From Sedimentitalea sp041224545 (GTDB lineage: Bacteria > Pseudomonadota > Alphaproteobacteria > Rhodobacterales > Rhodobacteraceae), in assembly GCF_041224545.1 (NCBI RefSeq), contig NZ_JBGFGP010000163.1, positions 62,001-126,000 on the forward strand: a stretch of DNA of 64,000 nt, read 5' to 3'. The position numbers and the translations under genes are program-made. The notes beneath the pieces were generated by a model. The model was given only the letters and a program-made list of their open reading frames with translations, ran no database searches and was not told the DNA's origin. Shown here in pieces: positions 26,198-34,643 of the stretch. Numbering within the stretch: position 1 is the first letter of the stretch; every line of letters begins with the position of its first letter.

Positions 26198-27160
26198 TCA
26201 GGCGGCCAGCCCCCTGGCACCCATTTCAAGATATTTTTTCCGGCGATCCGCGATCAGCGTCGCCCTGTCCTTGTCGCCAAGTTCACCGAGCATCGCGGCA
26301 ATGTTCTTTTCGACCGCGGCAATCGCCGCTGTCTTGTCGCGATGTGCGCCGCCCTTGGGCTCGGGGATGATCCGGTCGATCACGCCCAGTTTCTTGAGGT
26401 CGGGCGCCGTCAGGCGCAACGCTTCGGCGGCCTCGCGCATCTTTTCCGAGTTCTTCCACAGGATCGAGGCACAGCCTTCGGGCGAGATCACCGAATATAC
26501 CGAGTATTCGAGCATCGCGATCCGGTTCGCCGTGGCAAAGGCAACCGCCCCGCCCGAACCGCCTTCGCCGATGATCACGCTGACCAGAGGGACGCCGATT
26601 TGCAGGCAGGCTTCGGTGGACCGGGCAATCGCCTCGGATTGTCCACGTTCTTCCGCGCCCTTGCCCGGATAGGCGCCGGTCGTGTCCACCAGCGTCACCA
26701 CCGGCAGGTTGAACCGGTCGGCGAGCTGCATCAGGCGCACGGCCTTGCGATAGCCCTCGGGGCGCGCCATGCCGAAATTATGCTCGATCCGCGATTTGGT
26801 GTCGCTGCCCTTCTCGTGTCCGATCACCATCACCGGCCGGTCGTGAAACCGGGCAAGACCGCCCATCACCGCAAGGTCATCGGCAAAATTCCGATCACCC
26901 GCCAGCGGCGTGAACTCGGTGAACAGGGCCTTGACGTAATCCTTGCAATGGGGCCGTCCCGGGTGGCGGGCCACCTGGCACCGGCGCCAGGGCGTCAGGT
27001 CGGAATAGAGATCGTCAAGCAGCTTGGCCGCCTTCTGGTCCAGCGCCGTCGCCTCGTCCGCAACATCCATCTCTTCATTCGCGCGCGCCAGCGCACGCAG
27101 CTCTTCGGCCTTGCCTTCGATTTCGGCGAGGGGTTTTTCGAAATCCAGATACTGGGTCAT
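26198..27160 (-). CDS. accA: Acetyl-CoA carboxylase carboxyltransferase subunit alpha
   Basis: 320-residue alpha subunit of the carboxyltransferase that, with AccD, makes malonyl-CoA for fatty-acid synthesis. The start YLDFEKPLAEIEGK is typical, and the crotonase-fold core shows VTLVDTTGAYPGKGAEERGQSEAIA and the oxyanion glycine run GEGGSGGAVAFA. Length is normal. ATG preceded by GGGAGCGCGACT. accD is not adjacent, as is usual. Confidence 0.97.
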   Translation of the reverse strand: MTQYLDFEKPLAEIEGKAEELRALARANEEMDVADEATALDQKAAKLLDDLYSDLTPWRRCQVARHPGRPHCKDYVKALFTEFTPLAGDRNFADDLAVMGGLARFHDRPVMVIGHEKGSDTKSRIEHNFGMARPEGYRKAVRLMQLADRFNLPVVTLVDTTGAYPGKGAEERGQSEAIARSTEACLQIGVPLVSVIIGEGGSGGAVAFATANRIAMLEYSVYSVISPEGCASILWKNSEKMREAAEALRLTAPDLKKLGVIDRIIPEPKGGAHRDKTAAIAAVEKNIAAMLGELGDKDRATLIADRRKKYLEMGARGLAA

Positions 27161-27290
27161 AGTCGCGCTCCCGTGATTGATGCGTATATGACCAAAGGCG
27201 CGGGGGTTTGCAATTGCCGGAGATCACGGTTGCCGCGTTGCGGCGTTCAAACCGGTGAATTTGCGCGTCACGACCTGCCCCTGCCCCCGG

Positions 27291-27884
27291 TCAGGGCCAG
27301 AGCACGGGATAGAGCGAGGCCACGAGCAGTACGGCCATGGTCCAGTTGAACGCGACGAGGCGGGTTCGGTTGGTGAGAATATGCGCCAGTTGCTGGCCCA
27401 GCAGCGTCCAGCTGCCCACGGAAGGCAGGTTGATCGTGCCAAAGACCAGCCCCACCAGCACGACCGAGCCAAAGCTCTGCGTCGGGGTATAGGCGCTGAT
27501 CGCGGTCAGCGCCATGGCCCAGGCCTTGGGGTTGACCCATTGAAACGCCGCCGCCTGAAGAAAGGTCATGGGCCGGCCCACCTCCGCAGTTTCATCGGTA
27601 GGTGCGGCGGTGGCAATCTTGTAGGCAAGAAACAGCAGGTAAACCACGCTGATCCCCTTGAGCAGGTCATACGCCACCGGAAACGCCTCAAACAGCCCGA
27701 TCAGCCCCGCGCCCAGCAACAGGATCATCACCACGAACCCCAGCCCGACGCCCAGCATATGCGGGATGGTGCGACGAAAGCCGAAGTTCGCACCCGATGT
27801 CATCAGCATCAGGTTGTTCGGCCCCGGTGTGATCGACGAGACGAAGGCAAAGAGCGCGAGCGCCAGAAAAAGGTCAATATCCAT
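27291..27884 (-). CDS. LysE/RhtB family amino-acid exporter
   Basis: 197-residue membrane protein with six predicted hydrophobic segments. The N-terminal consensus FVSSITPGPNNLMLMTSGANFG is the LysE/RhtB signature (here residues about 11-32). The mid-protein FQWVNPKAW block supports the same family. It would export an amino acid or related metabolite; the substrate cannot be told. The ATG at 27884 is preferred (GGAAATAG upstream), although 27896 is possible. It is divergent from the lipoprotein gene, with about 290 bp between the two starts. Confidence 0.88.
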   Translation of the reverse strand: MDIDLFLALALFAFVSSITPGPNNLMLMTSGANFGFRRTIPHMLGVGLGFVVMILLLGAGLIGLFEAFPVAYDLLKGISVVYLLFLAYKIATAAPTDETAEVGRPMTFLQAAAFQWVNPKAWAMALTAISAYTPTQSFGSVVLVGLVFGTINLPSVGSWTLLGQQLAHILTNRTRLVAFNWTMAVLLVASLYPVLWP

Positions 27885-28173
27885 GACTATTTCCATACAG
27901 CAAAACGATACGCCGGTGTTATTCGGTTTTGTGCGGCACCGCATCACGCAACCAGATGAATCCGCCCAGGCCGATTGACTTGCCTGTGCATTTCATCACG
28001 GTTTCACGTGTCCGCGAGTTCAGGGGAATTCTTGCCAACCCTTTGCCTGTGGACTTTCAATGCCCCGCTTGCCAAGCTATGATGCCGCAAAAATGGCGGT
28101 TTGCGCCAAAGCAGTATGACCGGAAAACCGGCCGGGGCGCATGAAACGCCTGTTTGCAGGCAAGGAATTTGGC

Positions 28174-28974
28174 ATGAACCGAATGAAACCTGGCCTCGGG
28201 CCATCCTTTCGTTTGACCGGGGCAGTCCTGATCGCGGCGGCACTCTCGGCCTGCGGTGATGACGGTCTGTGGCTGAAGAGCGCCGGTTCCGAGACCGAAA
28301 ACACCGTGACCAGAACCGACACAAAGGGCGCTCAGCGCGATATCGAAGCCCCCGAGGTGTTTGACATCTCCGAAGCCGGCCTGTGGGATGGTCGCCCTTC
28401 GCTCGGTGGCATCTGGGTGGCGCATCCGGATGTGACCGATCCGCATCGCGTCATCATCCGCAACACGTCGAACGACACCTCGGTTGTCGGCGCGTTGTTC
28501 CGGCGGGAGCGCGATATACCCGGCCCGCGCATCCAGGCGTCGTCAGACGCGGCCGAGGCCCTGGCCATGTTGCCCGGCGCACCGGTCAATCTGCATGTCA
28601 CCGCGCTGCTGCGCGAGCCCGTTGCCGAAGAGGCCGAGGCCGAAACCCCACAAACAGAGGCGCAGGACAGCCATGCGACCGGACGTGTCGACGACGACAT
28701 CGTTGCCGGTGCAGTCACCGCCGTCGAGCCGGATGCGCCCGCGCCCAAGGAAAGGAAATTCCGTTGGCCCTGGTCCAGATCCCGGAATGACGACGCAGCG
28801 ACCGACAGCGTGATTACCCCGCTCGACGCGCCCGCCGATGTTCTCGAAACGCCGCTGGAACCGACGGAAGACTCCGCCGCCCTGCCGGATCGCGACCGCA
28901 ACGGCATATCTGCCCCCGCCGGGCACCGGTCCGCGCAACTCCGGCTCGCGCAAACCAAGCCCTCCATCACCTGA
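28174..28974 (+). CDS. Lipoprotein of unknown function upstream of a PBP5-like carboxypeptidase
   Basis: 266-residue exported protein. The signal peptide ends in the lipobox LSAC (AALSACGDDG), so it should be a lipoprotein. The mature part has an ordered domain (about 45-150) with IWVAHPDVTDPHRVIIRNT, then a low-complexity Glu/Ala/Pro/Asp-rich C-terminus. No domain family was recognised. ATG 28174 has AAGGAA upstream; 28141 is an alternative. It ends 16 bp before the D-alanyl-D-alanine carboxypeptidase start, so a cell-wall role is plausible. Confidence 0.7.
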   Translation: MNRMKPGLGPSFRLTGAVLIAAALSACGDDGLWLKSAGSETENTVTRTDTKGAQRDIEAPEVFDISEAGLWDGRPSLGGIWVAHPDVTDPHRVIIRNTSNDTSVVGALFRRERDIPGPRIQASSDAAEALAMLPGAPVNLHVTALLREPVAEEAEAETPQTEAQDSHATGRVDDDIVAGAVTAVEPDAPAPKERKFRWPWSRSRNDDAATDSVITPLDAPADVLETPLEPTEDSAALPDRDRNGISAPAGHRSAQLRLAQTKPSIT

Positions 28975-28990
28975 GCAGGGAGACTTCCCC

Positions 28991-30157
28991 GTGAAACGTC
29001 TTATCAAATCCGTCCTGGCCGTTGCGGTGCTGCTGACGCAGCCGATTGCAGCACATGCCTTTGATACCTCCGCCGCCGCCTATGTTCTGGACCAGACCAC
29101 AGGCACCGTTCTGTTGTCGAAAAACGCGGACGAACCGCTGCCGCCCGCCTCGATGTCCAAGCTGATGACGCTCTATGTCGCGTTCGAAGCCATCCGCGAC
29201 GGGCGGCTGACCCTGGACGAACGCCTGCCGGTCTCCAGCCACGCGATGAGCTACAAGGGTTCGACCATGTTCCTGGACACCAATGACAGGGTGCGCGTCG
29301 AGGACCTGTTGCGGGGCATCATCGTGCTGTCAGGCAACGATGCCTGCGCCGTCATTGCCGAAGCCCTCAGCCCTGACGGCACCGAGCCGGGATTTGCCCG
29401 TTACATGACCGAGCGTGCGCGTCAGATCGGCATGACCAATTCGACCTTTACCAATTCGAACGGCTGGCCCCAGGCCGGGCATCGCATGTCGGTGCATGAC
29501 CTCGCGGTTCTGGCCAACCGGCTTATCAGCGACTTCCCCGAGTTCTACCCGCTTTTCGCCGAACGTGAATTTGCCTTTGACGGCCGCGCCCCGTCAAACA
29601 TCCGCAACCGCAACCCGTTGCTGACCCTCGACATCGGCGCGGACGGGCTCAAGACCGGACACACGCAAGAGGCGGGATACGGACTTGTCGGCTCGGCCAA
29701 ACAGGGCGACCGCCGGGTGATTTTCGTGATTTCCGGTCTCGACACCGAAGCCCGCCGCGCAGAGGAGGCCGAAGCCATTGTTAACTGGTCGTTTCGCCAA
29801 TTTGCCGAAAAAACCATCGCAAGAACGGGAACGCCGGTCACGCAAGCCGAGGTCTGGATGGGCGGACAGCCCACGGTAGACCTGGTTCCCGCCGAAGACA
29901 TGACAATCCTCTTGCCGGTTCTTGGCAGCGGCAACCTGAATGCCGAAGTGGTGTATAACGGCCCCATCAAGGCACCGATCGCCCAAGGCCAGGAACTTGC
30001 CGAACTGGTGATTTCGCCCGAGGGATTGCCGGAAACCCGCCTGCCCCTGGTGGCAGGACATGCGGTGGGCAATGGCGGCTTCATCGTGCGGGTCAGGACC
30101 GCGGCGCAATACCTGATCACTCAGTTCCTCAATGGCCCCCAGACGGAGGCAATGTGA
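28991..30157 (+). CDS. D-alanyl-D-alanine carboxypeptidase (PBP5/6 class)
   Basis: 388-residue periplasmic serine peptidase that trims the terminal D-Ala from peptidoglycan pentapeptides. A signal peptide ends near AHA-F (about 22-24). The active site shows SMSK (Ser54, Lys57), SGN (about 117) and KTG in DGLKTGHTQEAG. A beta-rich C-terminal PBP5 domain follows. Start is GTG 28991 with GGGAG upstream; no ATG fits the signal peptide. It overlaps tmk by 4 bp and follows the lipoprotein gene, making a lipoprotein-dac-tmk-holB run. Confidence 0.92.
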   Translation: MKRLIKSVLAVAVLLTQPIAAHAFDTSAAAYVLDQTTGTVLLSKNADEPLPPASMSKLMTLYVAFEAIRDGRLTLDERLPVSSHAMSYKGSTMFLDTNDRVRVEDLLRGIIVLSGNDACAVIAEALSPDGTEPGFARYMTERARQIGMTNSTFTNSNGWPQAGHRMSVHDLAVLANRLISDFPEFYPLFAEREFAFDGRAPSNIRNRNPLLTLDIGADGLKTGHTQEAGYGLVGSAKQGDRRVIFVISGLDTEARRAEEAEAIVNWSFRQFAEKTIARTGTPVTQAEVWMGGQPTVDLVPAEDMTILLPVLGSGNLNAEVVYNGPIKAPIAQGQELAELVISPEGLPETRLPLVAGHAVGNGGFIVRVRTAAQYLITQFLNGPQTEAM

Positions 30158-30792
30158 CCGGCCGGCAGGCCGGGAACGGCGTCTTTCTGACTTTCGAAGG
30201 TATTGACGGGTCGGGCAAATCGACACAGGCACGGTTGCTGGCCGAGCGGTTGCGCGACGATGGGCACGACGTGGTGCTGACCCGCGAGCCGGGCGGGTCC
30301 ACCGGTGCCGAAGAAATTCGCCGCCTGGTGCTCGAAGGCGATCCCGACCGCTGGTCGGCTGAAACCGAGATCCTGCTGTTCACCGCCGCCCGCCGCGATC
30401 ACATGGAGCGTACGATCCTGCCCGCTCTCGCGCAGGGCAGGATCGTGATCTGCGATCGGTTTGCCGACAGCACCCGCATGTACCAGGGGCTGTCACGCGG
30501 CGACCTGCGCGGGCTTGTCGATACGCTGCACGACCTGATGATCGCGCGCGAACCGGACATGACCGTGCTGATCGACATGGACCCCGAGACCGGGCTGCGC
30601 CGCGCCCGGGACCGTCAGGGCAGCGAAGAGCGGTTCGAGGATTTCGGACCCGAATTGCAACACAGGATGCGCGCGGGCTTCCTCGGACTGGCCACGGAAT
30701 TTGCCGAACGTTTCCGCGTCGTTGACGGCAACCGGCCCATTGAAAGCGTGGCCCGCGATGTCGTTGCCGCGACCAGGGCGCTGCTGACATGA
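30154..30792 (+). CDS. tmk: Thymidylate kinase
   Basis: 212-residue dTMP kinase that makes dTDP. The P-loop is EGIDGSGKST (about 15-24), followed by the DR-type motif in LTREPGG, the substrate-binding CDRFADSTRMYQG, and the LID arginines in RRARDRQGSEERFE. The start is GTG within the dac stop (GTGA). It overlaps holB by 4 bp. tmk-holB is a widely conserved pair. Confidence 0.97.
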   Translation: MTGRQAGNGVFLTFEGIDGSGKSTQARLLAERLRDDGHDVVLTREPGGSTGAEEIRRLVLEGDPDRWSAETEILLFTAARRDHMERTILPALAQGRIVICDRFADSTRMYQGLSRGDLRGLVDTLHDLMIAREPDMTVLIDMDPETGLRRARDRQGSEERFEDFGPELQHRMRAGFLGLATEFAERFRVVDGNRPIESVARDVVAATRALLT

Positions 30793-31916
30793 CCGACAGT
30801 CCACCTCCGCCCGATCAGGTTCCGGGCGCTCCACACCCCAGGGAATGCCCCCGCCTCATCGGTCAGGATACAGCACAGGCCACATTTCTCGACGCTTTCG
30901 CCGCCGGTCGGCTGCATCATGGCTGGCTTCTGACCGGACCGCGCGGAATCGGCAAGGCAACGCTGGCCTGGCGGATTGCGCGCTTCCTGTTGGCAACGCC
31001 GGACGTGAACAGCGGCGGATTGTTCGATGCGCCGCCACCGCCCGACACGCTTGATATCGACCCCGAGCATCCCGTTGCCCGACGGATCCTCGCAGGTGCC
31101 GATCCGGGCCTCGCCGCGATCACGCGCAGTATCAACGAAAAGACCGACCGCATGCGCAGCGAGATCGTTGTGGACGATATCCGCAAGCTCAACCGTTTTT
31201 TCGGCCTGTCCGCGGCAGATGGCGGGCGGCGTGTGGTCATCGTCGATACTGCCGACGAGATGAACGTATCGGCCGCCAATGCCCTGCTCAAGATGCTCGA
31301 AGAGCCACCCGCCCGCACCACGCTGCTGCTGATTTCGCATCAACCTTCGGCGCTGCTTCCGACCATCCGATCGCGATGCCGGACACTGCGGCTTGCCCCC
31401 CTCGGCCCGCCCGACATGCAAGTGGCGCTGGCTCAGGCAGGGGCGGACATCCCCGCCGGCTCGGATCAGGCTACACGCCTCGCGGCACTGGCCTCCGGGT
31501 CCGTGGGCGAAGCGCTTCGGATCGTCACGCATGACGGCCTCGGGCTTTATGCCGAACTCTTCGTGATTCTCGATTCGCTGCCCAGGCTCGATCGCCAACG
31601 GGCGCTGGCGCTTGCGGACCTCGCGGCACAACGCGGCGCGGGCGAGCGGTTCGAACTCCTGCTGACGCTGATCGACACGGCGCTTGCGCGGCTCGCCCGC
31701 ACCGGAGCCACCGGGACGGCCCCCTTGCCCGAGGCTGCCCCCAACGAGGCCGCCATCCTGACCCGGCTTTCGCAGGATAACCGAAAAGCCCGCGCCTGGG
31801 CCGGGATTGCGACCACGATCACCCAGCGCGCGCGACATGGTCAGGCGGTCAACCTTGACCCTGCCGCGCTTGTCCTAGATACGGTTTTCAAGATGCAGGA
31901 AACCGCCGCGGGCTAG
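30789..31916 (+). CDS. holB: DNA polymerase III subunit delta'
   Basis: 375-residue clamp-loader subunit with the AAA+ fold. It has the P-loop-like GPRGIGKAT, the acidic Walker-B-like VVIVDTADEMN and the sensor-1 region NALLKMLEEPPARTTLLLISHQP, typical of delta'. It is somewhat longer than E. coli HolB because of the C-terminal helical domain and an insert near residues 78-100. The zinc module cysteines seen in DnaX/HolB of some bacteria are absent. It lies between tmk and tatD, the common alphaproteobacterial order. Confidence 0.95.
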   Translation: MTDSPPPPDQVPGAPHPRECPRLIGQDTAQATFLDAFAAGRLHHGWLLTGPRGIGKATLAWRIARFLLATPDVNSGGLFDAPPPPDTLDIDPEHPVARRILAGADPGLAAITRSINEKTDRMRSEIVVDDIRKLNRFFGLSAADGGRRVVIVDTADEMNVSAANALLKMLEEPPARTTLLLISHQPSALLPTIRSRCRTLRLAPLGPPDMQVALAQAGADIPAGSDQATRLAALASGSVGEALRIVTHDGLGLYAELFVILDSLPRLDRQRALALADLAAQRGAGERFELLLTLIDTALARLARTGATGTAPLPEAAPNEAAILTRLSQDNRKARAWAGIATTITQRARHGQAVNLDPAALVLDTVFKMQETAAG

Positions 31917-31932
31917 GCCCGGACCAAGGGCC

Positions 31933-32739
31933 ATGACAGACACACCCCAGATTACCGACAGCCATTGCCACCTCGATTTCCCCGATTTCGACGGACAGCT
32001 TGACGAGATAATCGCCAGAGCCGGTGCTGCCGGTGTCACACGCATGGTGACCATCTGCACGAAGCTGGCCAATGAACCGGCGGTGCGGGCCATTGCCGAG
32101 GCCCATGCGCCGGTCTTCTACGCCGCCGGCACCCACCCGATGAGCGCGGCAGACGTCCCGCTGGTGAGCGTCGACGACCTCGTGGCGCTGGCGGATCATC
32201 CCAAATTCGTCGGCATCGGCGAAACCGGACTCGATTATCACTACACCGCCGACAGCGCCCGGATTCAGCAAGAGAGCCTGCGCGTTCACATCGCCGCCGC
32301 GCGTGACACCGGACTGCCCCTGATCATCCACGCCCGCGCAGCCGATGAAGACATGGCGCGCATCCTGACAGAGGAATACGCAAACGGCGCCTTCACCTGC
32401 GTGATGCATTGCTTTTCGTCGTCGGCGGCGCTTGCTCGCGCAGCACTCGATCTCGGGTTCTACCTGTCGATGTCGGGCATTGCCGCCTTCCCCAAGAGCC
32501 AGGAGTTGCGCGACATCTTCGCCGCCGCCCCGCTCGACCGGATACTGGTGGAAACCGATTCGCCCTATCTGGCACCGCCGCCGCATCGGGGCAAACGAAA
32601 CGAGCCGGCCTATACCGCGCAGACCGCCCGGAAAGGCGCCGAGGTTTTCGGGCTCGACTACGCCGAATTCGCCGCCCGGACACAACAGAATTTTGATCGC
32701 CTGTTTACCAGGGTCGCGCGCTACGAGGCCGCTGCCTGA
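31933..32739 (+). CDS. tatD: TatD family metal-dependent DNase/hydrolase
   Basis: 268-residue TIM-barrel hydrolase. Metal ligands appear in the start motif DSHCHLDF, in GETGLDYHY, in PLIIHARAAD, in MHCFSS and in VETDSPYLAPPPHRGK. The family includes 3'-5' DNases involved in repair and fragment processing. It overlaps the following MBL gene by one base. Also called YcfH in the older nomenclature; the exact paralogue cannot be fixed from sequence. Confidence 0.93.
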   Translation: MTDTPQITDSHCHLDFPDFDGQLDEIIARAGAAGVTRMVTICTKLANEPAVRAIAEAHAPVFYAAGTHPMSAADVPLVSVDDLVALADHPKFVGIGETGLDYHYTADSARIQQESLRVHIAAARDTGLPLIIHARAADEDMARILTEEYANGAFTCVMHCFSSSAALARAALDLGFYLSMSGIAAFPKSQELRDIFAAAPLDRILVETDSPYLAPPPHRGKRNEPAYTAQTARKGAEVFGLDYAEFAARTQQNFDRLFTRVARYEAAA

Positions 32740-33536
32740 TGGCTGATATCCGGTACACCATCCTCGGCTGCGGATCGTCCGGCGGCGTGCCCCGCCTTGG
32801 CGGACATTGGGGTGATTGCGATCCCACCAATCCGAAAAACCGCCGCCGCCGCTGTTCGCTGCTGGTCGAGAGGGACGGGCCCGGCGGCACCACCGCTGTG
32901 CTGATCGACACCTCGCCCGACCTGCGCGGCCAACTCCTCGACAGCGGCACCGGGCGCCTTGACGGAGTCGTCTACACCCATGCGCACGCCGATCACGTCC
33001 ACGGGATCGACGACCTTCGCATGATCGTCTTCAACATGCGCACGCGCCTGCCGGTCTGGGCCGATGGCGATACCCAGAACGCCCTGCTCTCGCGGTTCGG
33101 CTATGCGTTCGTGCAACCCGAAGGCTCGCCCTACCCGCCGATCCTCGACATGAAAACCATCGACGGCGCGTTCCGGATCGACGGGCCGGGTGGACCCATC
33201 CCCTTCCTACCCTTCCGCGTCGGGCATGGTTCGATCGATTCTCTGGGCTTCCGCATCGGCAACGTCGCCTATCTGCCCGATGTCGCAACCGTCTACGATG
33301 ACGCATGGCCCGCGCTCGAAGATCTCGATTGCTGGATCGTCGATGCGCTGCGGCGTGCGCCTCATCCCACCCATACGCATCTCGAACAGTCGCTCGGCTG
33401 GATCGAACGTGTCGGTGCCAGGCAGGCGGTGCTGACCAACATGCATATCGACATGGATTACGACACCGTGATGGCCGAAACCCCCGACAATGTCATCGCC
33501 GCCCATGACGGCCTGACCCTGCGCTTCCCGCTGTGA
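32739..33536 (+). CDS. PhnP-like metallo-beta-lactamase fold hydrolase
   Basis: 265-residue MBL-fold phosphodiesterase relative. The zinc motif is THAHADHVHGIDD, with further ligands in FRVGHGS, LPDVATV and the late THTHLEQSLGWIE. The N-terminal LGCGSSGGVPRLGGHWGDC block is typical of the group that includes PhnP, the cyclic ribose phosphate phosphodiesterase, and RNase Z relatives. It sits in the conserved tmk-holB-tatD-MBL order, which occurs independently of phn genes, so its substrate is uncertain. It might nevertheless supply PhnP activity for the phn cluster, about 7.6 kb away. Confidence 0.82.
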   Translation: MADIRYTILGCGSSGGVPRLGGHWGDCDPTNPKNRRRRCSLLVERDGPGGTTAVLIDTSPDLRGQLLDSGTGRLDGVVYTHAHADHVHGIDDLRMIVFNMRTRLPVWADGDTQNALLSRFGYAFVQPEGSPYPPILDMKTIDGAFRIDGPGGPIPFLPFRVGHGSIDSLGFRIGNVAYLPDVATVYDDAWPALEDLDCWIVDALRRAPHPTHTHLEQSLGWIERVGARQAVLTNMHIDMDYDTVMAETPDNVIAAHDGLTLRFPL

Positions 33537-33546
33537 GCATCCAGCC

Positions 33547-33580
33547 CTTCATCTTTGTCCAAATACTCCCGCCGGAGGCT
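33547..33580. repeat. Rhodobacterales-type dispersed element (CAAATACTCC...CCGGAGG)
   Basis: A short element after the MBL gene contains CTTCATCTTTGTCC, CAAATACTCC and CCGCCGGAGGCT in a row. This string, with its reverse complement GGAGTATTTGG, recurs at gene ends in many Rhodobacteraceae genomes as I remember them; the recurrence was not checked here. Only this clear copy was noticed in the window. It separates the tatD operon from the AEC transporter and may act as a REP-like processing or termination signal. Confidence 0.45.
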
Positions 33581-33612
33581 CCCCTCCTTCACCGCGGCCA
33601 CGGCACTCGCTG

Positions 33613-34545
33613 ATGTTCCAGACACTGATCACCGTCATCCTGCCCGTTTTCCTTGTCATCGGCTCCGGCTACCTGACAACGCGGTATCGCTACTTTTCGC
33701 TCGACCAGATGGAAGCGCTGATGCGCTTTGCACAGGCGTTTGCAATTCCCTGCCTGCTGTTTCGTGCCATCGCCACGCTGGATCTCTCCAGGGGGCTCGA
33801 CATAGGCCTGCTGATCAGCTTCTACAGCGGCGCCCTGATCTGCTTCCTGCTCGGCATTTACGGTGCCCGCTTCCTCTTCGGCCGCGACTGGGAAGACTGC
33901 ATCGCCATCGGCTTCTGCTGCCTGTTCTCGAACTCCGTTCTCCTGGGGCTGCCGATTACCGAACGGGCCTATGGTGCGGACAGCCTCGCCGGAAACTATG
34001 CCATTATCGCCTTTCACGCGCCGTTCTGTTACGGGCTTGGCATCACCGCGATGGAGATCGTCTCAAATCGCGGGGGCCGCGGTATCGATACCGCGCGCGC
34101 GACGCTAAGAGCGATGTTCAAAAACGTGCTGATTCTCGGGATCGCGCTCGGCTTCCTGTTCAATCTCAGCGGTCTCACCATCCCCGAGGTCGCGGACGAT
34201 GCCCTGTCGATCATCACCCGTGCCGCCCTGCCCTGCGCCCTCTTCGCGCTTGGCGGATTGCTGGTGCAATACCGCCCCGAAGGCGACCTGCGCACCATCG
34301 CCTATGTCTGCGTCATCGCCCTGATGATGCATCCCGCGCTGGTCTGGCTGTTCGGCCGGGCGTTCTCGCTGCCGCAGGACATGTTTCGCTCGGGCGTTCT
34401 GAACGCGGCGATGGCACCGGGGGTCAATGCCTATATCTTCGCCAGCATGTATGGCCGCGCCAAACGGGTCGCGGCCTCCTCGGTGCTGATCGCGACCGGC
34501 ACATCCCTGTTCAGCATCTGGATGTGGCTGACACTGCTGGGCTGA
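33613..34545 (+). CDS. AEC family transporter (auxin efflux carrier fold)
   Basis: 310-residue polytopic membrane protein with about ten hydrophobic segments in two inverted halves. The half-helices typical of AEC transporters appear as FAIPCLLFRAIATLD and NAAMAPGVNAYIFASMYG. Members move malonate, malate or other anions; the substrate here is unknown. It is monocistronic, between the MBL gene and parE, and has no recognisable regulator beside it. Confidence 0.88.
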   Translation: MFQTLITVILPVFLVIGSGYLTTRYRYFSLDQMEALMRFAQAFAIPCLLFRAIATLDLSRGLDIGLLISFYSGALICFLLGIYGARFLFGRDWEDCIAIGFCCLFSNSVLLGLPITERAYGADSLAGNYAIIAFHAPFCYGLGITAMEIVSNRGGRGIDTARATLRAMFKNVLILGIALGFLFNLSGLTIPEVADDALSIITRAALPCALFALGGLLVQYRPEGDLRTIAYVCVIALMMHPALVWLFGRAFSLPQDMFRSGVLNAAMAPGVNAYIFASMYGRAKRVAASSVLIATGTSLFSIWMWLTLLG

Positions 34546-34643
34546 GATCACCGGCACATGACACCGCGACCAGCCGTCACCTTCGCCCTTCCCCATTGCC
34601 CGCCAACTTGCCATAATACGCAAAACAACAACAGAGCAGCGGT

